DNA of 64,000 nucleotides from Cyathus striatus (taxonomy: Eukaryota; Basidiomycota; Agaricomycetes; Agaricales; Nidulariaceae): the NCBI GenBank assembly GCA_025738555.1, contig JAOVFP010000001.1, positions 4,960,001-5,024,000 of the forward strand. Reading direction: 5' to 3'. The translations under genes and the position numbers were made by a program. Below are positions 1 to 9,355 of this stretch, in pieces. The first letter of the stretch is position 1; every line of letters starts with the position of its first letter. Below the pieces are notes generated by a model. It was not told the origin of the DNA, ran no database searches, and saw only the letters and a program-made list of their open reading frames with translations.

Positions 1-2388
1 ATTAATAGCTTCGGTTTTTTTACTCAACATTAATTCACAGTCAATTTCATTTGTCATTGCTTTCAAATATACAATCTACACTTATTTCACTTTAATTCTC
101 ATCACCACAACATATATTTACTGAGCACATAACCCAGAAATTTACTTATATTCAGTTTAAATACTTTTCATTTAAAGTAGCCATTATATTGAAGTTTGTA
201 TCGTACAATACAATATCATGAATATGTTTCTTCAGACTCAGAAGGCAGCTGTTGCAATACAGTATGTGTTATGGTATGACTTCTTAGAACACTATACCTT
301 TGTATATCTACTGGTATTCAACTATCTTACCTGTCTTTTCATGTAGAATATGGAAGGATCCCAGCTAACATAGTATGCACAAGATACTTCCAGTTACCAC
401 TGTAGTACATTGAAATATTGTACTATGAATGATAATCCCTTTTAACTCCATTTCTTAACACTAATGCTTACACTAGTATGCTATAAGCTACTAGCTGCTT
501 ACTGTACCCTTAAGCTCAAGAATCCACTCTGAGCTAAGTGTATACTGTTGTCTCAGAACTTTCAAGACTTCGCTCTGATAATCATGTTTATAACTTGCTT
601 AGAGCCATCTTTGGCAGCCTCACTGATTGTTTGGCCACCAGGGTTCAATTAGATTGTTATCACTCAGCTTTACTTGATTTGGACACTTCCTAAATGATAA
701 TTACTGGTCATCGACTACATATCGGAACATTGGGTTGAAGGTATTGTATCTAGAGAGAGAGGGCCTTGTCAGATGTTTGTATCTGGTGCAGTCTGGCAGT
801 GCTCAGAAGTTTGGGTTCAACTTCATTTCGGCAACTCGGTGCACCTGTGCCAGATTAATGATTACACGTGCTTACCAATAGTGATGGTAAACACACGAAA
901 TTCCCACACAAAATGAGAACAGTTTGCACATTGTCTGAAATGTAGCACATTGAATACTGATTGGAATCCTTTGAAAATTTGTGAGTAAATCTTGTATATT
1001 GTATTGTAATACGTGTTAAAATTAGGGCTCACTAGAATATTTTGGTGATGTGTTATAAGGTATTTTTCTTCGAAGCTGCATTTTTGTCAAGGAAATAATT
1101 CATTTATCAATAGAACTCTTTGCTGGTGATGAACTAGTTTAATATTTCCATGGGATATAAGATGTATATGTTAGTATTTGATACAGAAGTTATAAATAAG
1201 TTACTTCACTTTCTGACTAAAAATTAGAGCAATAATTTTGACCACACATAATTAGTTTATGTGTTTCATGCTCTAATAGTGAATATAGCTTTCTATCAGT
1301 TCCAATAGCATATATTTTGCATAGTAATCATTAGAAGTAAATATTAGACACATTTCTATGAGGTACTGCAATGTTGTAGCAGTATATATCACATAATAAT
1401 ATGTAATTTCTCTTTCACTCAAGTCTGACAGGTGGGAGGGCTCATGAAAATGTTATTATATTTTGGTACAGAGACATTTAGCCTTTCATATTTTACTGTG
1501 ATGTATTTCATGTATATCGCATTATATATCCGAAATATCAAGAGAATACACAAACAATTGTGACTTCTGTAAATTATTTCATACATTGCATATACAAAAA
1601 TAGTTGATGAATTAAATTGTGTATACCATGTCATAAAATGAATTAAATATTTTTTACATTTACAGTCCTCTATATTGCACCAATAATAATACATATACAG
1701 AATATGATAATATTCTGTGCAGTGAATAGTGCACTACATTCCAATTAATTCAAGGATATGTCTCATTCTGTGTGGGAAAAATGGATTTTTACCATCACTT
1801 TTGGTAAGCATGTGTATGTATTATAAGTATTATATTTGCACAATAACATATAAACTTTGAGGCTGAGCCTCCAAAGAATCAGTAGAAAATAAGTTTACTA
1901 GCCTTCTATATCTCCTTATATCTATATTTTAGATCGCCTATGTCACTGTTAGGTTACTGTCTGTCTAAAATTCATTGTGCTGTTCTTACTTGGTTTTTAT
2001 GGAAAATTTTAAAACATGCATCGCACTTACATCCTGGTGTACTGCAAGTGATATGAGTGATGTGTGAATATTGAATTTGAATACTAATGCTTCATTAACC
2101 TTTCATTAACCAAATGTGCAATGTGATATTGATATTTTACACCTCATTGAAGGACTTATATTGGGTTTGAGTGTGTATCTGCATACAAGCCAGGACAGTG
2201 TCTAAAATCATCATATAACAGCATTTTTCCCTTGTATATTTTAGGAGTCCATATGGTATCTTGGCTCCCCCTTTTGAGCACCCACTCTGACTGCATCTTA
2301 TATACATTGAGTTTTCTTTAAGCTCGCAAACATGCAGAAACATAATGCAAATACCTACAGTAGTAATATGTAATTGAAATAATAAGTC
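1..2388. other. AT-rich non-coding flank
   Basis: No open frame here has a coding look. The longest frames are below 95 codons, are rich in Tyr, Ile and Asn as expected by chance in AT-rich DNA, and match no family I know. I see no LTR ends, TIRs or RNA genes. Confidence 0.6.
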
Positions 2389-3290
2389 AATGATCACATA
2401 TGATCACCACATTACAATATAGTAATACTCACTTCAAAATAGCCAAATAAGTCAATGATCACATATGATCACCACATTACTATATAGTAATATTCACTTC
2501 AAAATAACCAATGATTGCATATGATCACCACATTACAATATAGTAACATTCACTTCAAAATAGCCAATGATCACATATGATCACCATATTGCAATAGACC
2601 TACAGTAGTAATATTCACTTCAAAATAGTCAATGATCACATATGATCACCATATTACAATAGACCTACAGTAGTTATATTCACTTCAAAATAGCTAATGA
2701 TCACATATGATCACCACATTACAATATAGCAATATTTTATTCACTTCAAAATAGCCAATGATCACATATGATCACCACATTACAATATAGTAATATTCTA
2801 TTCACTTCAAATAGTCAATGATCACATATGATCACTATATTACAATAGACCTACAGTAGTAATATTCACTTCAAAATAGCTAATGATCACATATGATCAC
2901 CACATTACAATATAGTAATATTTTATTCACTTCAAAATAGCCAATGATCACATATGATCACCATATTGCAATAGACCTGCAGCAGTAATATTCACTTCAA
3001 AATAGCCAATGATCACATATGATCACCATATTGCAATGGACCTACAATAATAATTTCCATTCAAAATAGTTAATGATCACATATGATCACCATATTACAA
3101 TAGACCTACAGAAGTAATATTCACTTCAAAATCAGCCAATGATCACATATGATCACCACATTACAATAGACCTACAGTAGTAATATTCACTTCAAATTAG
3201 CCAATGATCACATATGATCACCATATTAAATAGACCTACAGTAGTAATATTCACTTCAAAATAACCAATGATCACTTATGATCACCATTA
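2389..3290. repeat. Tandem array, about 15 units of 54-66 bp with palindromic core
   Basis: About 15 head-to-tail units each carry the near-palindrome TGATCACATATGATCACC, then CACATTACAATATAG or a variant with AGACCTACAGTAG, then TAATATTCACTTCAAAATAG. Unit spacing is 54-66 bp, with single-base differences and short internal insertions. The unit aligns with the 56-57 bp unit in both arms of the foldback-like element at 16406-21438 (CCAATGATTGTTTATGATCA, then TAGTAATATTCAATTAGAAT), so it is a diverged member of the same subterminal repeat family rather than an independent satellite. Confidence 0.9.
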
Positions 3291-3410
3291 GATTTAGTAT
3301 TAATAGGTGGATAAGCTCTCAAAATGCATAATGATGAAGGTGATCATTATTTATGATTGCCGCAATCATAAAACACTACATTTTTATGATAATTTTGGCT
3401 GACACTTATG
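3291..3410. mobile_element. Terminus of a foldback-like element (right arm)
   Basis: Directly after the tandem array the sequence parallels the right end of FB1: TAATAGGTGGATAAGC corresponds to the ACCCATACAAAGATAGGC region of FB1, then comes a GATTG/CAATC hairpin, then the end TTTTGGCTGACACTTATG near 3393-3410. FB1 ends with TATTGGCTGACAC and starts with CATAAGTGTCAGCC, the exact reverse complement of GGCTGACACTTATG. So 2389-3410 is read as one arm of a related element. No opposite arm was found upstream in the window. Confidence 0.6.
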
Positions 3411-3679
3411 TGCATACACACATCATTGCCCCCCCTTCAGCACTCCCTTTACCTATTGTTGCCTGTAATTATTATACAGTAGACTACATTACTAATTAGA
3501 GTAGAAATCATGTACCATAGATACTAGAACAATACATAAATTTATAATAATCAGTGAGATGTGTGTGCTACAGTGAGAATGACAGAAACTACTTAAATAA
3601 ATCAATCTCATGCTCAACCTTGTAATCACTTACAGTACATTACAGCATGTTTGTTATCACATATGCTGTCATGTATGAA

Positions 3680-3785
3680 TAGATTGCCAGAAGGCAATCT
3701 CACATTGAAATGTATTTCAAGATTGGATCTCACATTCAAATGTATTTTGAGATCAGATCTCACATTCAAATGTATTTCGTGATTG
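3680..3785. repeat. Three-copy 33 bp repeat upstream of a gene
   Basis: Three successive units contain ATCTCACATTCAAATGTATT followed by TYRWGATT. They lie about 210 bp before the proposed start at 3997, so they are in promoter position. A regulatory role is inference only. Confidence 0.6.
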
Positions 3786-3996
3786 CACACAGTAAACTTT
3801 CCCTTATACTATTTATAGATTAGCTGTGAAATCACAATGTCACATACTCAGGAATAAAAATAAATGGTGTGAACATTCTATTGCCTTTAAATCTCCACAT
3901 GCCTCATTCCTCTTTCTCTCCCTTACCACTATCATCACCACTCATCCACCCACATCTACTCAGATCAGATCTTATCACAACTCACTACAACATACT

Positions 3997-5492
3997 ATGC
4001 CTCCTCACAGATCTACTAGGAACAAATCCACCAACATTAATGCCACTACAACCAGTGGCAATACTGACAATCCACCAGAACCTTCAAATACTCACAAGTG
4101 CACTGTCTCTTCCACTGAAGGTACTACTCAACCTGCTAAAAAGAAGGGCAAAAAGGAGAGTACTGTAGAAGAAGAATCTGAGGGAAACAGTGCTAAGAAG
4201 AGGAAAGGAAAGAAGGGAAGAGGACAGTATGTAATAATTCATTTATAAAATCGCATTTTAATCATTTTAAATTTTCTTTTTAGTAAATCTGCAACACAGC
4301 GTATTGCTGAAGATGCTAGTGCCAGCTCACCAGTTAAGTTGACAAGGGCTGAACAAAATATCATTGATGATGGCACTTCTGTTGCCCCTCCTAAGCAAAT
4401 TCACAATGTGGTTGTGAGTTTGCTTCCTGCTAGCCAGGCTCCAGTTGCTACTAGTGGTCGTATCTGTCACTCTGAGGTACTTGATAATGAAAGTACAGAA
4501 AGTGAGAATGCAAATGAAGATACTAGTGCTGGTGAAAATGCCAGTAATAATCCCTCTGATGATAGTGGCAGTGAAATTGAAGAAGTCAGCTCTAAGCACA
4601 ATAAGAGCAATGAGGATACTGGTAACCAGACCAGTAAGGACACTCACAACAAAGACAGTGAGGATACTGGTAATCAGACCAGCAAAGATACTCACAACAA
4701 GAGCAATGAGGATACTGGTGACCAGACCAGCAAAGATACTTGCAACAAGAGCAATGAGGATACTGGTGACCAGACCAGCAAGGATGCTCACAACAAGAGC
4801 AGTGAGAATACTGGTAATCAGACCAGTAAGGATACTCAGAAGGATGTGCCCAATATTGAAAGTCTAAGTGAGCATGAAAATACAGATAACTATATAAGTG
4901 ATGTTCACATGGCATCTCCACCAAAGAAAGAGACTTACAATCTACAAGGATCCTCTCATGTAACTGGTAAGTATCTTATTTCTCTAATATATAATAAAAA
5001 ATAACAAGCTATTTAGGTGGATTTATGCGCCATCATGCACAGGGTAATGTCTATAACAGTGCTGACTTTCTTGAAATTGAGAAGCAGTCAACATATCTAG
5101 AACATGTCAAAGGAATTATATACCTTTACATTTCAAAGCTAGATCCAACAGATTTGAAAGTTATAAACATGAACTCAATGACTTTTATTAAGATCCCTAT
5201 TTCAGTAAACTCAATGGAACCTGTTATGAAAGGACTAGCAAAGAAATATAATCCTATTGCTGATTCTAATCAGTGGTTTTATATTGTTGATAATGACAGC
5301 CCACATTGGCGTCTTTTGGGTAACTTTGAATGTGCCATTGAGGAAAATGAGAAATTTACATGGATTCAGCAAGGAAATTATGTTATACATGTATTATGTG
5401 TAAGTGTTATTTTTATGTATCTTTACAGCTCCAAACTCAACTATACAAATAGTCTTCTTTTCGTCCTTCAGGTCAAGAAGAGTCAACACTAA
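3997..5492 (+). CDS. Hypothetical low-complexity protein, spliced
   Basis: I do not recognise the family. The start at 3997 (MPPHRSTRNKS) follows a CT-rich leader typical of fungal transcripts. Introns at 4227-4283 (GTATGT...TAG) and 4967-5016 (GTAAGT...TAG) join three open segments in frame. A further intron, 5400-5471, is possible and also keeps the frame. The predicted protein is about 438 residues: a Ser/Thr/Lys-rich N-terminus with basic runs (AKKKGKK, KKRKGKKGRG) that could be nuclear signals, then five 16-residue acidic/polar repeats (4600-4839), then a non-repetitive C-terminal domain of about 125 residues (from GNVYNSADFLEIEKQ) with a folded-protein composition. It lies just upstream of an acidic/basic protein gene and a KDZ-associated gene on the same strand. 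The last exon has no clear acceptor beyond 5492, so the 3' end may be lost. Confidence 0.55.
4600..4839 (+). repeat. 48 bp coding minisatellite, 5 units
   Basis: Five in-frame units of 48 bp encode variants of NKSNEDTGNQTSKDTH. Changes between units are mostly synonymous or conservative (N/D, S/N, H/Q), which keeps the frame open and suggests past selection on the protein or recent unit homogenisation. Confidence 0.9.
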
Positions 5493-5560
5493 TTGCAGTT
5501 CAGTCTCGCTCTGCGTCTCTTTCTACTTGCAGTTCAGTCTTGCTCTGCATCTCTTTCTAC
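5493..5560. repeat. 34 bp tandem duplication
   Basis: Two adjacent copies start TTGCAGTTCAGTCT and end CTCTTTCTAC, differing at two C/T or G/A positions. Each copy carries a TGCAG that could serve as a 3' splice site. The duplication lies in the leader of the gene starting at 5581. Confidence 0.85.
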
Positions 5561-5580
5561 TTGCAATCGATCTGTATCAA

Positions 5581-6546
5581 TGGCTCCATCTGCTGTAACA
5601 GAAGCTGCTGCTGAGCCTCAAGTAATTGTTGCTCATCTTGGTGTCAGTGCAGATGAACTTAGCTGCACTTTTGAGGATGGAATTAGAGGCCAATATAAGA
5701 AGTACTTGCTGGCTCTTAAGTATCTTGATATATATAACTCAATGGCAAGGAAAAGCACTAAGAAAGAAGGAAATTGTTGATATTTTCCTGTCCTATTCAT
5801 ACTTTCAGTCCAATCACTCAAAGCTTTTTACAAAGCTATCAAATTATCCTCATTTAATGAAATGGATGGAGGGAAAAGATGATGCTCCATCTGACATGGA
5901 AGCATGGGGATATGAAAAGACCCAAAAATATACATTTGAGGACCTTAAGATATTTTATGAGAATGGAGGGACACTTGATCCTGACAGAGCAGTAAGAAAG
6001 AAAGTAAAGGGAAAGGGAAAGGGAAAAGTTAAAAGTAAACAGGAGGAGTCAGATGATGAGGATGATGATGGTAATGATGATGATGATAATGAGGATGAGG
6101 ATGAGGATGAGGATGAGGATGAGGATGAGGATGAGGATGAGGATGAGGATGAGGATGAGGATGAGGATGAGGATGAGGATGAGGATGAGGATGAGGATGA
6201 GGATGAGGATGAGGATGAGGATGAGGATGAGGATGAGGATGAGGATGAGGATGAGGATGAGGATGAGGATGAGGATGAGGATGAGGATGAGGATGAGGAT
6301 GAGGATGAGGATGAGGATGAGGATGAGGATGAGGATGAGGATGAGGATGAGGATGAGGATGAGGATGAGGATGAGGATGAGGATGAGGATGAGGATGAGG
6401 AGGAGGAGGAAATGGAGAAGAATAAGAATAAGAATAATAAGGGAAAGAACAAGCAAATGGAGAAAGAAAAGGATAAAGGGAAGGGTAAAGGTAAAGGAAA
6501 GAATAAGGAAGTTAAGAAGGCTTCTAAGAAGAAAGCTAAAGAGTAA
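5581..6546 (+). pseudogene. Acidic/basic protein with 51 Glu-Asp pairs, one frameshift
   Basis: Starts MAPSAVTEAAAEPQ at 5581 and reads about 60 residues (VIVAHLGVSADELSCTFEDG, then IRGQYKKYLLALKYLDIY). It then moves to another frame near 5745-5760 and continues KEIVDIFLSYSYFQSNHSKL, ..LMKWMEGKDDAPSD, ..YTFEDLKIFYENGG. Next come a basic KGKGKGK run, 51 consecutive Glu-Asp pairs (6091-6396) and a Lys-rich tail (GKGKGKGKNKEVKKASKKK). The 150-residue N-terminal half looks like a folded, conserved domain, but I cannot name the family. The frame change may be a true lesion, a short unrecognised intron or a sequence error; the codons on both sides look coding. The acidic tract resembles those of histone or nucleic-acid chaperone-like proteins in composition only. 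Confidence 0.5.
6091..6396. repeat. (GAGGAT)51 hexamer microsatellite
   Basis: 306 bp of uninterrupted GAGGAT. In the coding frame it gives alternating Glu and Asp. The other frames give Met-Arg, poly-Ser or Leu-Ile runs, which are shadows. Confidence 0.97.
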
Positions 6547-6638
6547 GCTTATTTTATCTTGAATGAATCTTTTTTTCATTTTTAAAATGTAGTATAAAAT
6601 TTGAGATCTTTGTATTCTATTTCATATGCCAAATTCTT

Positions 6639-9051
6639 ATGCATGTATTCCTTCAAAAAAAAAGTGTCTTGTATAGTTTTGTAACTGGATGTTCCATTCT
6701 AATGGAATTTGTTCTTATTTTTACAACACTTTGGAGATTTAAAGATTGGATGAATTTTAAGAATACAACTATAAATTTGCACATATGGATTATTTTAATA
6801 ATGTTGCCAGGAGTATCAGCAAACATGCAGCCCTTTCCTGATATATCATTTAAAACTTTTAGCAAATTTATCAGTAATAATTATAGTTCAGAAATCTCCT
6901 TATCAACAGCCTTAGTAATACTATTTACAGTTACACACAACTGTGACTTATTAAGTCTTCATGCACAGCAGCACAATCCTAGATATCCTCAGGAGAATAA
7001 TGTACAAATGACTGCTTGGATGCTTACCTTATCTCAAGCTTTACAAGAACAACTTGGAGAGAGATGTAACAAATTGTTTAAAGGTGAACCTGGTGACCAA
7101 GCAGATACTACTTTGGCACTGAGCTTGGATAAATTAATGAAGACTCTAAAGCTTAATCCATGTGAATCATCTGGCAAATTTAAAGGAAACTTAAAGTTAG
7201 TATCTCATAAAGAGATTTCACCATCATTTGTTATTTGTCCTGTAACTGCTGTATGTCAAACAAATACATGCCCCCATTAGCATTGCACTTATCAACAAGT
7301 ATAAGAGATATTCCTCGAGTTACTTTAATTCAGGGTACTGAAACAATAAAAAATGTTCAAGTACTTACAGGAATCTGCAATAAATGTAAAACACAATACT
7401 CAGCTGATAGAGAGAAAGTTTCAATTCCTAATAAAAAAAGTACTTGAGTTTACCTCAATTCTGCAAAGTATGTTAAAGTGGGACAGTCACTGTGGGTGGA
7501 CAGAATATTTTCAAATGCAGCTGTCAATGCAATCTATAGCTTTCATGCATCAGCTGCTGCTTACACTCAATTTTGGAATAATAGCTTTTCTGATGAACAA
7601 AGCATCACCCGCAGACATATTTGGCAGGCATTCATTCAAGAAACTGTTAGAGCCTTAGCTGCTGCACGAGGCATAAATTTGGAAGTTGAAGATGGTCTTT
7701 CAATTGATAACCTTACACGTGAAGCTTATTCTTTACTTGGTGATAATGGAATCATTCGATCTGCTGATAAGCACACTTGTGCTGAGTGTACACATGTCTA
7801 CCAAGACAGATCTAATGTGACATCAGAAGTTGACTCTGCTGGTGTGGTAGGAATTGATGAAAACAGATCAGTTCCTGATCTTGTACAATCAGAAAGTACC
7901 CAGGAAGATATGAATTCTGTAAATGTACAAGCAGCAGTAGCAGATATGGAAAATAATGATTCTACAATAAATGAGAATGAGTATGCACCTGTAAAAATGG
8001 TGGTACTGGATGGTATTATAATGGGCCCAACACACTGTGCATTTGAAGGGTGTACAAGTGAATTGCATAATGCATGTGGAGGTGTTTTTTGTGAAGTACA
8101 TGAAGCCTTTTATGGTGCATGCTGTCATATTCAAGGTTGCACTAATATGAAAAGCAAGGTACACAGGCTTGTAATGATCACCAAGCTGAGTGGACAAGAT
8201 TTCAATCAACTTGTCATTCTTCTTATCAAGCTGGTGTAAGGAGAATGCTTCACCACCCAGGAGAACAGAATGAATGGAGTACAGTTAGACCAAGAAATTC
8301 TCAGCCACATGATGAACCACAACAATCAGCAAATAGAAAAATAAAAAACTACTTTACTCCAGGCAAATACTACTGTGTTGAGACAATATGTGCACCTTGT
8401 GGAGTGGTTATTGCCTGGACAAAATTTGAGGATGCTGAATCACCATACAATATCATGAAGTTCCTTGAGGAGGTATTCCCTACTGAAGAATCTAGACCAG
8501 ATTATGTATGTATTGATAAGGCATGCTTGGTTCTAAGATATCTTCTTCATGAAGATCAAAGAGAGCAGTGGAATACATGGAAAAAAACTACAAGGTTTAG
8601 TGTGGACAGCTATCATTACACAGGACACAGAGTTTCAGATTATCTCTGCAGAATATTTTGTAATCCTGCACCATTAGATGGATCAGCTCCAAATCTGGTG
8701 ATTACTGACTTTGATAAGAATGGACATCCATATTTGAAAAGAGCTTTTAATACACAGGTAAGAGCATATATAATAATGATATAAAATGTTTTAATAACTA
8801 CTTCTTAATAATAGGCATGTGAACAGCTCAATGCTTGGCTTGGTGGCTTTGAATCCATTTTTAAAAAAATGGCACCACATAACTTTGATTGGTTTCTGCA
8901 TGCCATGTTATTTTATCATAGCAAACATGTTATACAAAGGCAGGAAAAAAGAAAGAGACAGGAAGCTACTGATATTGAAGTGCAAGGTGATGTAGTAGAT
9001 GATGATGATGATGATGATGATAGTTTTCCAGCTGATGATATTGTTCTTTAA
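6639..9051 (+). pseudogene. KDZ-transposon-associated CxC5/CxC6 cysteine-cluster gene, degenerate
   Basis: The reading order matches the mushroom CxC5/CxC6 proteins that accompany Kyakuja-Dileera-Zisupton transposons. The N-terminal helical part is at about 6830-7210. A first Cys cluster follows (CPVTAVCQTNTCP, then LTGICNKCKTQYSADRE). Next is GQSLWVDRIFSNAAVNAIYS, then RRHIWQAFIQETVRALAAAR, then a second cluster (MGPTHCAFEGC, CGGVFCEVHE, GACCHIQGCTN). The C-terminal RNase H-like part has YYCVETICAPCGVVIAWTKF, DYVCIDKACLVLR, FSVDSYHYTGHR and CEQLNAWLGGFESI. An intron at 8758-8814 joins FNTQ to ACEQ. Lesions are a one-base loss near 7275, a TGA at 7445 and a one-base loss near 8165. The true start is uncertain; the first 60 codons from 6639 do not look coding. 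The tail is Asp-rich. Confidence 0.8.
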
Positions 9052-9180
9052 AAAAATACATACATAGTTTTACATTTTAGACAACTATAGGTAGAAATGA
9101 TTATGAATTAACAGTTTTTGTAGTGTTCATTGAGATTTTAAACAGGAAAATTAAGGTATTAAACAGATCTTACAGATTCT
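9052..9180. other. Non-coding spacer
   Basis: AT-rich sequence after the KDZ-associated gene. No feature seen. Confidence 0.5.
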
Positions 9181-9355
9181 GCATAAATCCACACAGAATC
9201 CATGCAGAATATGTATGGAATGTGCACAGAATTATCACCTATAATAATAAAATAGCCACTATATAAATTCTGTATGGTATCTATACAGGTCTGTATGGGT
9301 CTGTATGGATCTGCATGGAATCTGTACAGACCTCTTGGGGGAGTGTAAATTACTG
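9181..9355. mobile_element. Right-end fragment of hAT-like non-autonomous element X
   Basis: GCATAAATCCACACAG to the end AGTGTAAATTACTG matches the last 220 bp of the element at 17985-19118, including the repeated GGTCTGTAYGG motifs and CCTCTTGGGGG near the end. It is truncated on the left. CG pairs of the other copy are mostly TG or CA here, so this copy is older. Confidence 0.75.

Noticed and set aside
1419..2397. Minus-strand ORFs of 86-91 codons in the left flank
   Set aside because: Composition follows the AT-rich DNA, with no homologous motif and no splice partners.
2389..3290. CRISPR-like array
   Set aside because: Units are contiguous, the spacers are themselves repeated, and the context is eukaryotic. 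It matches a transposon arm.
5955..6579. Poly-Ser, Leu-Ile and Met-Arg ORFs over the hexamer tract
   Set aside because: Shadows of (GAGGAT)51. Only the Glu-Asp frame connects to coding sequence on both sides.
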